Notes: generated by a model from the sequence alone, not told the origin. A stretch of 32,845 nt of DNA from Phycisphaerales bacterium (GCA_019750095.1 JAIEOW010000134.1:1-32845), one strand, 5' to 3'; positions 22,008-30,876 are shown, numbered from the stretch's first letter. Numbers and translations are program-made.

Positions 22008-23288
22008 ATGCCCGAAGCCCGCACGCTACTCGCCGATCGTTTCGCCCCCTTCGGCACGACCATCTTCACCGAGATGACGCTGCTGGCCAACAAGCACGGT
22101 GCGGTGAACCTGGCGCAGGGGTTTCCGGATTTCGACGGTCCGGAGTTCATCAAGCAGGCCGCGATCAAGGCGATGGGTGCTGGCGGCGGATCCGACGCGC
22201 CCGGACAGAATCAATATGCCCGGATGTTCGGCGCTCCTGTGCTCAACGCGGCGATCGCCGAGGGCTGGCTGAAACGCACCGGGCTGAGCGTGAATCCCGA
22301 CACCGAGATCACCGTCACCAGCGGGTGCACCGAGGCGATCTGTGCGGCGATGATGGGGCTGATCAATCCGGGCGACGAGGTGATTCTGTTTGAGCCGTAT
22401 TACGACTCGTATCGCGCGAGTGTGGCGATGGCCGGGGGCGTGCCGAAGTTTGTCACGCTGCGTGCTCCGGGGTGTGATAAGGGCGTGCCATTGCGCTGCA
22501 CACCACTCGCCGGCGAGGGGCAGTTCTGGTTTGAACCGCACGAGCTTGCCGGTGCGTTCACGGAGAAGACGCGTGCGATCCTGGTGAACACGCCGCACAA
22601 CCCGACCGGCAAGGTCTTTTCGCGGGAGGAGCTGAAGCTGATCAGCGAGCTGTGCATCCGCCACGATGTCATCGCGATCACCGACGAGGTGTACGAGCAT
22701 CTGACGTTTGACGCGAGTCTGCCGCATGTCGCGCTGGCGACGTTTCCTGGAATGCGTGAGCGCACGCTGACACTCTCGAGCCTGGGCAAGACGTTCAGCC
22801 TCACCGGGTGGAAGATCGGCTGGGCGATCGGCACGCCGGAGCTGTCGCGGTGCGTGCGTTCGGCGCATCAGTTCACGACGTTCTCATCGGCGACGCCCCT
22901 GCAGTGGGGCGCGGCGGAGGCGTGCGGGTTGAATGACCCGGCGATGAACGCGATCCGCGGGCTGGTCGGCGACCTTGCACGCGGGCGGAGCTTTCTCGCT
23001 GGCGTGCTGCGCGACTGCGGCTTTGCGGTGCACATGCCCGCGGGGGCCTATTTCATCATGGTCGACTGGACCGACGCCCGCGCGGGCGGCCAGCGACTGG
23101 GCGACCGCTTCTCCGACGACGCAGCATTCTGCAAATGGCTCACCAGCGAGGTGGGCGTCGCGGCGATCCCGCCCAGCGTGTTCTACGAGCACAAAGACCA
23201 TGGCAAGCCGTTGGCGCGATTCGCGTTCTGTAAGAGGATGGGCACTCTGGAGAAAGCCGCCGAGCGACTGCGAATCGCATTCAAATGA
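22008..23288 (+). CDS. PLP-dependent class I/II aminotransferase (kynurenine/methionine aminotransferase type)
   Basis: 426 residues, fold type I aminotransferase. Motifs: NLAQGFPDFDGP (34-45), SGCTEAI (105-111), NTPHNPTGKVF (194-204), ITDEVYEHL (224-232; Asp226 binds the PLP nitrogen) and SSLGKTFSLTGWKIGW (257-272), with Lys261 the PLP Schiff-base lysine. The QGFPDF start and the GKTFSxTGWKxGW motif fit the YbdL/kynurenine-aminotransferase/glutamine transaminase K group, which acts on methionine, glutamine or aromatic amino acids; the exact substrate cannot be read from sequence. It follows FNR by 9 nt. Its end abuts the region upstream of the CAP-domain gene. Confidence 0.92.
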   Translation: MPEARTLLADRFAPFGTTIFTEMTLLANKHGAVNLAQGFPDFDGPEFIKQAAIKAMGAGGGSDAPGQNQYARMFGAPVLNAAIAEGWLKRTGLSVNPDTEITVTSGCTEAICAAMMGLINPGDEVILFEPYYDSYRASVAMAGGVPKFVTLRAPGCDKGVPLRCTPLAGEGQFWFEPHELAGAFTEKTRAILVNTPHNPTGKVFSREELKLISELCIRHDVIAITDEVYEHLTFDASLPHVALATFPGMRERTLTLSSLGKTFSLTGWKIGWAIGTPELSRCVRSAHQFTTFSSATPLQWGAAEACGLNDPAMNAIRGLVGDLARGRSFLAGVLRDCGFAVHMPAGAYFIMVDWTDARAGGQRLGDRFSDDAAFCKWLTSEVGVAAIPPSVFYEHKDHGKPLARFAFCKRMGTLEKAAERLRIAFK

Positions 23289-23404
23289 CCGATTCGGCTC
23301 GCTCCAGACGGTTTGGGGCGTGGCCCGAGAACCGGCGGACAATTGGCAACGTATCGCGGGGAAACCGATATCAGATGGGGTGGTTGCGAGGAACTGGGAT
23401 CCGC

Positions 23405-25519
23405 ATGCTCCGTCGGTCTGCCAAGTCCAAGGGTTCGCCTCGCCGCGTGCACGCGCGGGCGTGGTCGCATGGGCTGGATGCGCTGGAGCCGCGGATGCTG
23501 CTTGCACTGAATCCGACGGGCGAGGAGCAGTATCTGCTGGAGCTGACGAATCGCTTTCGGCTGAATCCGCAGGCGGAGCTTGCCCGGCTGACCACTTCTC
23601 TCGGGACCCCGGCTCGCTCGGCGGATCGCGATGTCGATGGCGCGCTTCGGTTCTTCAACGTCTCTGGTCCGCTGCTGGCCCAGCAGTGGGCGTCGCTCAC
23701 GCCGGCGCAGCCGCTGGCGTGGAATCTGGATCTGGTTGAAGCCGCGGAGTTTCACAACAACGCGATGATCGCTGCGGATCAGCAGACCCATCAGGCCCCC
23801 GGCGAACCGGGGCTGGGTCAGCGGGCGACCAATGCAGGGTACACGGGCTGGTCAAATCTTGGCGAGAGCGTGTATGCGTTCTCCCGCTCGGCGTTTCATT
23901 CCCACGCGGGATTTCTGCTGGACTGGGGCGACGGCCCGGGCGGCATTCAGGACCCGCCGGGCCACCGCGAGAGCGCGATCAATCCCACGTTCCGCGAAGT
24001 CGGGATCCGCATCACGAACATCGGCACGTCGCCGAGTCGCCAGGTCGGGCCGCAGATCGTGACGCAGGACTTCGGGCGGCGGTTTAATCAGGGCAATCCG
24101 TTTCTGCTTGGCGCGGTCTTTGCCGACACGTCGAACGACGGGTACAGCATCGGGGAGGGACTGGGCGGGGTCACGATCACCGCCGTCGCGCTCAACGGCA
24201 CGCCCGGCGCGCTCGCGTACACAACCACGAGCATGTCGGCGGGTGGATGGCAGATGCAGGTGCCCGCGGGCACCTATGCCGTCACGTTTTCCGGCGCGGG
24301 CTTTGGAAGCGCGGTGACGTATCGCAACGTGGTGGTGTCGAGTGAGAACGTCAAGCTCGATGCGTCCAAGGGCGTTCCGCCGCCAGCGCCGATCATTCAG
24401 CTCTGGGCCAACGACCTTTTGATTCCCGACGGCGACGCCTCGCCGCGGCGGGAGGACAACACCGACCTCGGCAACGCGAACGTCATCGGGCAATCCAACA
24501 GCGTCACGTTCAGCGTGTACAACGCGGGCAATCAGGTGCTGCGCCTCAGCGGCCTGCCCCGAGTGCGCATCACGGGAACCAACGCGAGCGACTTCACGCT
24601 CGTGACCGATGCGGCGGCGACGGTCAATCCGCTGGGTGTCACCACGTTCACCATTCGCTTTGATCCGAGTGATCTGGGCGCGCGGAACGCCACGGTCACG
24701 ATTCTCTCTGATGATGGTGTCACGCCCGCGTATGACTTTGCGATTGTCGGCCGCGGCGTGCAGCGCCCGATTGTGCAGCTTTCGGGCAATCGCACGACAA
24801 TCGCGACGAATGACAACACGCCGACGACCGCCGACTGGACGAGCTTTGCGGGTGTCGACGCGTTGTTCGGGTCGAAGGTGCGGATCTTCACGATCAGCAA
24901 CGCCGGCCTTCGTGCCGCGAGCATCGCGAGCGTGAGCATCACCGGCTCGCACGCGGACCTGTTCACGGTCTTTGTGCAGCCCGCGTCGTCGATCGGGCCC
25001 GGGGCCAGCTCGCAGTTCCGCGTGCGGTTCACGCCAAATGGCGAGGTCGGCTTCGCGTTTGCCACCATCACCATCGCCAGCGATGATCCGCTGACGCCGA
25101 GCTATTCGTTCGCCATTCGAGGCAACGGGCTTGCTCTGCCGCGGATCCAGCTCTCGGGCAACGGCGTGAACATCGCGCAGGGAGACGCGACGCCGGGCAT
25201 GACCGATCGCACCGACTTTGGATCGATCTCTGCCGCCGGCACGATCAACCGCGTGCGGCAGTTCACGATCACCAATGTTGGGCTTGCCGACTTGCAGCTC
25301 ACGGGCGCTCAGTGGGTCTCGATCAGCGGCCTGCACGCGAGCGATTTTTCCGTGAGTGCGCAGCCCTCGACCGCGCTCATCGCCCCGGGCCAGAGCTTGA
25401 CCTTCCGTGTGCGCTTCGACGCCCAGGCCCTCGGCCCGCGCGGGGCGATCATCTCCATCGCGTCGAACGACCCGGCCTTTGGCACGTTCAACTTCGCCAT
25501 CGGCGGCGTGGGCGCTTGA
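23405..25519 (+). CDS. Secreted CAP-domain protein with LEPR-XLL start and three choice-of-anchor-D domains
   Basis: About 704 residues from ATG 23405; the frame is open to 23285, where an ATG overlaps the preceding stop (ATGA), and 23375 is also possible. The chosen start leaves the normal short basic leader before LEPRMLLAL (27-35), the LEPR-XLL planctomycete export signal. CAP/SCP-like domain about 40-235 (TNRFRLNPQAELARL, FHNNAMIAADQQTH, NLGESVY, HAGFLLDWGDGPGG); a transthyretin-like beta domain about 240-325 (GAVFADTSNDGYSIGEGLGG, VTITAVAL); then three repeats of about 120 residues, each with IQLW/VQLSGN/IQLSGN, T-x-ITN/SNAG and RxRF-P patterns, ending SFAIRGNG or similar. The last are HYDIN/ASPM-SPD2-like immunoglobulin folds. 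Probable adhesive or enzymatic surface protein. Confidence 0.88.
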   Translation: MLRRSAKSKGSPRRVHARAWSHGLDALEPRMLLALNPTGEEQYLLELTNRFRLNPQAELARLTTSLGTPARSADRDVDGALRFFNVSGPLLAQQWASLTPAQPLAWNLDLVEAAEFHNNAMIAADQQTHQAPGEPGLGQRATNAGYTGWSNLGESVYAFSRSAFHSHAGFLLDWGDGPGGIQDPPGHRESAINPTFREVGIRITNIGTSPSRQVGPQIVTQDFGRRFNQGNPFLLGAVFADTSNDGYSIGEGLGGVTITAVALNGTPGALAYTTTSMSAGGWQMQVPAGTYAVTFSGAGFGSAVTYRNVVVSSENVKLDASKGVPPPAPIIQLWANDLLIPDGDASPRREDNTDLGNANVIGQSNSVTFSVYNAGNQVLRLSGLPRVRITGTNASDFTLVTDAAATVNPLGVTTFTIRFDPSDLGARNATVTILSDDGVTPAYDFAIVGRGVQRPIVQLSGNRTTIATNDNTPTTADWTSFAGVDALFGSKVRIFTISNAGLRAASIASVSITGSHADLFTVFVQPASSIGPGASSQFRVRFTPNGEVGFAFATITIASDDPLTPSYSFAIRGNGLALPRIQLSGNGVNIAQGDATPGMTDRTDFGSISAAGTINRVRQFTITNVGLADLQLTGAQWVSISGLHASDFSVSAQPSTALIAPGQSLTFRVRFDAQALGPRGAIISIASNDPAFGTFNFAIGGVGA

Positions 25520-25525
25520 TCGCTC

Positions 25526-25639
25526 CATCAGAGGCGCGGGCGCAAGCCCGGGCACCGGCGATATCACGCACGCTATGAATGCACAAGATCCCCGACTCCC
25601 GAGTCGCGCGTGCATGGGCTTGCGCCCACGCCTCTGATG
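25526..25639. repeat. Inverted pair of GGGCGCAAGCCC palindromes between convergent genes
   Basis: Arm 1 (25526-25554) and arm 2 (25611-25639) are inverted copies of CATCAGAGGCG followed by a GGGCgcaaGCCC hairpin and GCA. The stem closes with C-G in one arm and T-A in the other, a compensatory change. The 56-nt centre contains CCCGACTCCCGAGT, heptamer-like. It fills the 128-bp gap between the CAP-domain gene and purL and may serve as a bidirectional terminator, though without a T-tract. Confidence 0.7.
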
Positions 25640-25647
25640 AAACCACT

Positions 25648-28600
25648 TCACCAATCCAGCGGCGACCGCCACGCCTTGGCAAGCTCTTCCACACTCACCG
25701 GCTCCAGATGTCGGCAGACCGATCGCAACGTGCCGGTTGAGTCGAGCGTGCCGGCCATGGCATGCGGGATGAACGCTCTTCGCAGTGCCTCGTGCACGCT
25801 GGGCACCAGCGTCGGCTCGACTTCCAGAACATAGCGTGAGGGCGATTCGCTGAATGCCGCGCTCACGGGGCTTGAGCTGAGCACGCGCAGTTCCACCTCG
25901 GCGCCGATGGGCTTGTCGGGCGTTGAGCCCGCGATGAGCATCTCGGCGATGGCCGCCAGGAAGCCGCCGTCGGACACGTCGTGCGCGCTTGCCACCGCGC
26001 CGATGCGCACCAGCTTGCCCACCTCGCGCGCGATCTTTGGCCCGAGCGTCAGGTCCGTCCGCGGCACCGCCGCGCTGACGCCCAGCTCTTCCATGGCGGT
26101 GGGCAGGTCAAAGAGCTGCTGATAGTGCGATCCGCCCATGTCCAGCGTGGTATCGCCCACAAGCATGAGCACATTGCCGGGCTTCTTCGCGTCCATCGTG
26201 CACGAGTTGCTGACATCGGGCACGATGCCGATGCCGGTGATCAGCAGCGTGGGGGGGATCTCGATGGTCTTGCCGTCGCGCGTGGTGAACTGGTTGTTCA
26301 ATGAGTCCTTGCCGCTGACAAACGGCGTGCGATAGGCCTTGGCCCCGTCGTAGCACCCCTCGGCGGCGCGCACCAGCGAGCCGAGATTCTCCGGCTTCTT
26401 GCAGCTTGGCCAGCAGAAGTTGTCGAGGATCGCGATGCGATCAGAATCGGCGCCGACGCACACGAGGTTTCGCACGCACTCATCGATCGCCGCGAGTGCC
26501 ATCAGGTATGGGTCGCCGCCGAGCGTCGGATCGCCGACACCGGTCTGGAGCCCACAAGCGATCGCCAGCCCGCGCTGGCTTGCTGGCACGGGGCAGACGA
26601 CACTGGCATCGCCCGGGCCGCGACCCAAGGGGCCGACGAGCGGCTTCACGCTTGTTCCGCCGCGCACCTCGTGGTCATACTGACGGATGATCCAGTGCTT
26701 GCTGGCGATGTTCGGGTGGGCCATGAGCGCGAGCAGGGCCTCGCACAGCTCCGGCTTTGGTTTTTCCCCGCGATGCCCCGATGCCTCGATGCCTTGAGGC
26801 CTTCCCCCTTCCCCACCCAACCACTCCGCTTCACGCCGCGGCGTCGGGATGCCTTCGTGCAGAAAGTGCGTGTTCAGCCGGCCCACCTCGCGGCCGTGGA
26901 ACATCAGCACCAGGTCGGGATGCTCGGCCGTTGACCCCGGACCGGGCGCGAAGGTGCCCAACACCGCGAGTTCGACGCCCTCTTCGTCGCAAATCCGCTG
27001 CAGGGCGGCGAGGTTCTTCTCCGGCACCGCAAGCACCATGCGTTCCTGCGCCTCGCTGATCCAGACTTCCGTCGGGCTCAGTCCCGCGTACTTCAGCGGA
27101 GCGCGTTCCAGATGCACCGTCGCTCCGGTGTTCTTGCCCATCTCTCCCACGGCGGACGAAAAGCCGCCCGCGCCGCAGTCGGTCAATCCGTGGAACAGCG
27201 GCTGGGCATGCTCATCGCGCGCTCGCATGATCGCGTCGAGGGCTCGCTTCTCGGTGATGGCGTTGCCGATCTGCACGGCATGGGCGAACTCGTCGGTCGC
27301 CGTGTGCTCGAGCTCGGCGGAACTGAACGTGGCCCCGTGAATGCCATCGCGTCCGGTGCGTCCGCCGAGGGCGACGATCAGGTCGCCACTTTTGACCGCG
27401 CCGTGCACGCGATCGCGCGGCATGACGCCGATACACCCGCAGTACACCAGCGGATTGCCGACGTAGCGATCATCGAAGTACACGCCGCCATTGACGGTCG
27501 GAATGCCCATGCGATTGCCATAGTCGCGCACGCCCGCGACCACCTGCGACAGAATCCGCCGTGGCGGCAGACATCCCTCGGGAATCGTCTTGAGATTGGG
27601 GTTGGCGACACAAAACACATCGGTGCTGGCGATGGGCCGAGCGCCGAGGCCCGTGGCGATGACATCGCGGATGCACCCGCCGATGCCGGTTGCCGCGCCG
27701 CCATAGGGCTCGATGGCTGATGGATGGTTGTGCGTCTCGACCTTTACGCAGACGGCGTGCTTGTCGTCGAAGGCGATGACGCCGGAGTTGTCGACAAAGA
27801 CGCTGAGCGTCCAATCCACGCCGTCGGCGATCAGCTCGCGCGTCGCCGCGGCGACCGTGGATTTGAGCAGGTTGTGGATGACGACCGTTCCATCCGGCTG
27901 CACCTCGTGCCCGGGCCGCCCTGTCCAGTTGATCGGATCGCCGCCTTCGCCCGAGACCCGAGCCCCGATACCCGAACCCCGATACCGCACCTCGCTCTTC
28001 AGCGTCTTGTGCACGCAATGCTCGCTCCAGGTCTGGGCGAGCGTCTCAAGCTCGATCTCGCGCGGGTTGCGGCCCAGCCGTGCGTACTCGCGCTGGATCG
28101 CCTGCATCTCGTCGAGTGAGAGGAACAGGTGGGCCTCGCGCGAGAGCTTGATGAGCCGCTCGTCGCTCAGGCCGATGATCTCGACTTCGCGGATGGCCGC
28201 GTCGTGCGCCGCAGCGTGCGGGAAGGTCTTGGGGTGCACCGGCTCATCGTGTACGCGTTGGATCACGGGGTTGGCGAGCATCGTCTCGGCGAGCTTGCGC
28301 GCCGACGCCCGCGTCAGCCCGGGGCCGGAGAGGTCATAGCGCCAGCCCGTGGTGACCGCAGGCCGCGCGGCGAGGTTCAGGAGCTGCGCGATCGCCTCCT
28401 GCACCGACTCGGCGACCGGATCCATCACGCCCGGCAGCGGGTGCACTTCGACGATCTGGCCCGCGGCGCCACCTTCGACGGCGGCCGCCCCGACCCGGGA
28501 GACTTCCGTCACCGCGTCGGTCAGCAGCTTGGTGCGAATCAGGTCGAGCTGCACCGGCGAGATCGGCCCCGCCGGGTCTGGCTGGATGAGATAGACGTGC

Positions 28601-28761
28601 GTCGCACGAACCCCGCTGAGGTCGAGACCGAATGCCGCGGCGTCGCGGCGCACGCTCTCGCCGATGGGGTCGGCGTGCCCCGGCGCGGCGGTCACCTCAA
28701 CGCGATAGACGTGGCCGGTGGCCGATGAACCGTTGTGCACAGCATGCTTCGCGTCGGGCAT
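25648..28761 (-). CDS. purL: Phosphoribosylformylglycinamidine synthase, PurL subunit with N-terminal PurS-like region
   Basis: 1037 residues. ATP-dependent conversion of FGAR to FGAM in purine synthesis, using ammonia from a separate PurQ. ATG 28761 is used; a TTG two codons upstream is less likely. Residues about 17-185 look like a tandem PurS-like region (YRVEVTAAPGHADPIGESVR, then VEVHPLPGVMDPVAESVQEA), the catalytic half from about 195: TWSEHC (244-249), ETHNHPSAIEPYGGAATGIG, GGVYFDDRYVGNP, LTDCGAGGFSSAVGEMG. There is no C-terminal glutaminase domain. Two in-frame insertions of low-complexity sequence occur, RYRGSGIGARVSGEGG (259-274) and about WLGGEGGRPQGIEASGHRGE, encoded by 7- and 8-nt repeat arrays. 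Part of a minus-strand run with the genes at 28830 and 29964. Confidence 0.95.
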   Translation of the reverse strand: MPDAKHAVHNGSSATGHVYRVEVTAAPGHADPIGESVRRDAAAFGLDLSGVRATHVYLIQPDPAGPISPVQLDLIRTKLLTDAVTEVSRVGAAAVEGGAAGQIVEVHPLPGVMDPVAESVQEAIAQLLNLAARPAVTTGWRYDLSGPGLTRASARKLAETMLANPVIQRVHDEPVHPKTFPHAAAHDAAIREVEIIGLSDERLIKLSREAHLFLSLDEMQAIQREYARLGRNPREIELETLAQTWSEHCVHKTLKSEVRYRGSGIGARVSGEGGDPINWTGRPGHEVQPDGTVVIHNLLKSTVAAATRELIADGVDWTLSVFVDNSGVIAFDDKHAVCVKVETHNHPSAIEPYGGAATGIGGCIRDVIATGLGARPIASTDVFCVANPNLKTIPEGCLPPRRILSQVVAGVRDYGNRMGIPTVNGGVYFDDRYVGNPLVYCGCIGVMPRDRVHGAVKSGDLIVALGGRTGRDGIHGATFSSAELEHTATDEFAHAVQIGNAITEKRALDAIMRARDEHAQPLFHGLTDCGAGGFSSAVGEMGKNTGATVHLERAPLKYAGLSPTEVWISEAQERMVLAVPEKNLAALQRICDEEGVELAVLGTFAPGPGSTAEHPDLVLMFHGREVGRLNTHFLHEGIPTPRREAEWLGGEGGRPQGIEASGHRGEKPKPELCEALLALMAHPNIASKHWIIRQYDHEVRGGTSVKPLVGPLGRGPGDASVVCPVPASQRGLAIACGLQTGVGDPTLGGDPYLMALAAIDECVRNLVCVGADSDRIAILDNFCWPSCKKPENLGSLVRAAEGCYDGAKAYRTPFVSGKDSLNNQFTTRDGKTIEIPPTLLITGIGIVPDVSNSCTMDAKKPGNVLMLVGDTTLDMGGSHYQQLFDLPTAMEELGVSAAVPRTDLTLGPKIAREVGKLVRIGAVASAHDVSDGGFLAAIAEMLIAGSTPDKPIGAEVELRVLSSSPVSAAFSESPSRYVLEVEPTLVPSVHEALRRAFIPHAMAGTLDSTGTLRSVCRHLEPVSVEELAKAWRSPLDW
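26770..26801. repeat. Octamer repeat array inside the purL reading frame
   Basis: Four consecutive 8-nt units on the plus strand: GCGATGCC, CCGATGCC, TCGATGCC, TTGAGGCC. On the coding strand they encode part of a Gly/Glu-rich insertion (about GRPQGIEASGHRGE) between the ATP-binding part of PurL and the segment starting KPKPELCEALL. Confidence 0.7.
27944..27985. repeat. Heptamer repeat array inside the purL reading frame
   Basis: Six consecutive 7-nt units on the plus strand: CCTTCGC, CCGAGAC, CCGAGCC, CCGATAC, CCGAACC, CCGATAC. They encode RYRGSGIGARVSGEGG of PurL shortly after TWSEHC. Same consensus as the array after Mrp (18035-18096, read on its minus strand GGGTTTC class). Confidence 0.7.
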
Positions 28762-28829
28762 GCCCAAGGGTACGAACGGTCAGCAGAGAATCCCACCAAG
28801 CGTCGGACGCGACGTCGATCCCCGAACGC

Positions 28830-29894
28830 TCACCGTCCGCTTCGTTCACGCTCCGCGACCAGGTATCCCCGGATGCGCCCGCTCCACGCCGAATCCGGCT
28901 TCTTCGGCCCGGATGAAAGGATCTCGATCGCCCGCGCGATCTCCTGGTCGGTCGTCGGCATCCCGATGTTCTTGAGGCCGCTCGGCTGACTGGATTCGAT
29001 GATCTTGCCCTGTCCATCGAGCATCGCGAACCACGGCACGCTCTGGACATCGTTCCCCGCAACGCGTTCCAGCACCGTTGACGCGTCCTTATCACGCACG
29101 AGATTCACGGTCACCACTTCGCACACCTCGGAAAGGTCCTTGGCGAAGAGCTCCTGGCGCAGAAGATCGCGCCAGCGGATCGACCACGGATTGCTCGGAT
29201 CGACAAAGCTGATCAGCACGCCCTTGCTTGCACTCCGCGCCCTGGCGAGCGCACCGTCGAGCTGTTCCTTGGCGTTCGGAGCCGGCGCGACATGCTTGAG
29301 CATAAAGTCCTGCACCATGATGGTGCTGTAGGACCTCGGGCGGGTTTCATCGACCATCGCCGACATGGATGAAGTCGCGATCTTTTTCCCGTCCAGATCG
29401 AGCACTACGAGCATGGCGTGCGGCGCATCAGGTTTTGTCGCGCCGCTGATCTCGGCCCGCTCGGCCCACGTGCGGTTCGCTGACCCGATCTCACCATCGC
29501 CCGCGAAGGCCCACACTGGGACGAATTCCATCGACAGCAGCCGCTGCATGTCCGGCGTCGCCACCAGGTCGCGCAGTGATTGATTGAAGGACGCACCATC
29601 GGTACCGAGAGCGACCAGCACGCGCTGCCCGTCGACCCGGGCGCGCGCTCGCGCGGCATCGATCATGGGCTCGATCGGCTTGGCCGGATCAAACATCGTC
29701 GGAAGCACAATCTTCGGCGCCTGCGGCTGGGGGCGAAAGAGCTGGCTGGGCTTGCCCGTGCCGTCCTGCGGCTGGCCCGGTGGTGGCACCGGTACATTCG
29801 ACGGCTGCGCAATCGCCCACCCGGCGCTCAGACACACCGTAAGCCCGGCCACACACGACTTGCCCGTCTTGATCCATCCCGATTGCGCACGCAT
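28830..29894 (-). CDS. Secreted protein with two thioredoxin-like domains lacking CxxC
   Basis: 354 residues. ATG 29894 with GGAGGATCG immediately upstream. Signal peptide about 1-29 (SCVAGLTVCLSAGWAIAQ), then a Pro/Gln-rich linker to about 60. Two domains of thioredoxin-like beta-alpha order: about 75-190 (RVLVALGTDGASFNQSLRDL, VPVWAF, HAMLVVLDLDGKKIAT) and about 205-330 (GVLISFVDPSNPWSIRWRDL, VCEVVTVNLVRDKD, VPWFAMLDGQGKI). The segment GxxxSFVDPSNPWS stands where active thioredoxins have WCxxC, and neither domain has the pair, so no disulfide exchange is expected. It may bind or scaffold partners in the periplasm. 69 nt downstream of the prepilin-type gene on the same strand. Confidence 0.82.
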   Translation of the reverse strand: MRAQSGWIKTGKSCVAGLTVCLSAGWAIAQPSNVPVPPPGQPQDGTGKPSQLFRPQPQAPKIVLPTMFDPAKPIEPMIDAARARARVDGQRVLVALGTDGASFNQSLRDLVATPDMQRLLSMEFVPVWAFAGDGEIGSANRTWAERAEISGATKPDAPHAMLVVLDLDGKKIATSSMSAMVDETRPRSYSTIMVQDFMLKHVAPAPNAKEQLDGALARARSASKGVLISFVDPSNPWSIRWRDLLRQELFAKDLSEVCEVVTVNLVRDKDASTVLERVAGNDVQSVPWFAMLDGQGKIIESSQPSGLKNIGMPTTDQEIARAIEILSSGPKKPDSAWSGRIRGYLVAERERSGR

Positions 29895-29963
29895 CGTCGA
29901 TCCTCCGTCGGCCAGTGTCGGCGTCCGGAGTTGATCCCGACGAGCCGCGTTGCCGCGACTCTT

Positions 29964-30860
29964 CTACGGGCGAGCAAACCCCGGCGTTTCATCTCGAACG
30001 CCGTAATCATGGTCATCCCACTTATCGACATCCAGCAGGTCGGCCTTTTTCAGGGTCTCGGCATGCCCGTCCAGGAACGCGGCATTGCCCCCGCCGCCGT
30101 GACGCTTACCACCAACGCGATACTGCCCGGACTGGGATTCCAGGTGCAGGATGTCCCAAATGTCATACGGCTGGCCCCAGTGCAGATCCTGCCTTGGTTG
30201 GGCCTGAAGGGCGGTCAGGAGGGCTCGATCGGCATCGTCCGAGAACTCGGCGAGGTAGATGGTCTGCGAGGTGAACTGGAACCGCCCGAGCTGGGCCGGG
30301 CCGCGTCGTCGCCAATAGTTGAACCTGGCCGCCGAGTCCACGACACCCTTGGAGACCATGGGCATGGCGTTGGTCACATAGTGGACCTGATGCCCATCGT
30401 TTCGGCGGGAGGGGTCTCGATAGATTGGGGCCTGCTCGAACAGGTCGTTGGGATCCTCGCCCACGCTCACGCGATCGTCCAGATATGGTCGAAGAGCCAC
30501 CGGCCAGGGCAGGCGCGACCGCTGCTGGTCGACCGTGGTGCCCTCGATGACAAAGGTCCCCTCGCGCGGGACAAACTCGCGGCTGGAGTTGGCGTAGGTC
30601 GCCATGGCCGCTGAGATTTGCTTCTGGTTGCTGAGGCATTTGGCCATCCGCGCGGTCTCGCGTGCCGCGCCCAGGGATGGGAGCAGGATCGAGATCAGGA
30701 CCATGATGATCCCGATGACGACGAGGAGTTCGATCAGCGTGAATCCAGCCCGAGGCCTATCTGCGCGTGCGACCGCGCGTGACTGAGAGAGAGTTCGGCT
30801 CCGCCGTGACCGGCGCGTGCTGTCCGTGCACGCGTCCTTCCGAAAGGATGACCGGCGCAT
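29964..30860 (-). CDS. Prepilin-type N-terminal cleavage protein with H-X9-DG motif
   Basis: 298 residues from ATG 30860. A long basic leader of 39 residues ends in G39, then FTLIELLVVIGIIMVLISIL: the type IV prepilin signal, cleaved after Gly and N-methylated on Phe40 by prepilin peptidase, with Glu44 at +5. The hydrophobic helix spans 40-61. CLSNQKQISAAMATYANSS and the C-terminal H-X9-DG motif (HGGGGNAAFLDG, H254) place it with the planctomycete/verrucomicrobial DUF1559-like type II secretion pseudopilin family, present in many copies per genome. No Shine-Dalgarno precedes the start. No pilus assembly or secretion ATPase gene is in the window, so the machinery must be elsewhere. Confidence 0.93.
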   Translation of the reverse strand: MRRSSFRKDACTDSTRRSRRSRTLSQSRAVARADRPRAGFTLIELLVVIGIIMVLISILLPSLGAARETARMAKCLSNQKQISAAMATYANSSREFVPREGTFVIEGTTVDQQRSRLPWPVALRPYLDDRVSVGEDPNDLFEQAPIYRDPSRRNDGHQVHYVTNAMPMVSKGVVDSAARFNYWRRRGPAQLGRFQFTSQTIYLAEFSDDADRALLTALQAQPRQDLHWGQPYDIWDILHLESQSGQYRVGGKRHGGGGNAAFLDGHAETLKKADLLDVDKWDDHDYGVRDETPGFARP

Positions 30861-30876
30861 GAGGAGCAGGGTACTT

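Noticed and set aside
23852-25672. 606-codon minus-strand open frame opposite the CAP-domain gene
   Set aside because: Arg/Asp/His-rich antisense translation with no recognisable domain, whereas the plus strand encodes three clear repeats.
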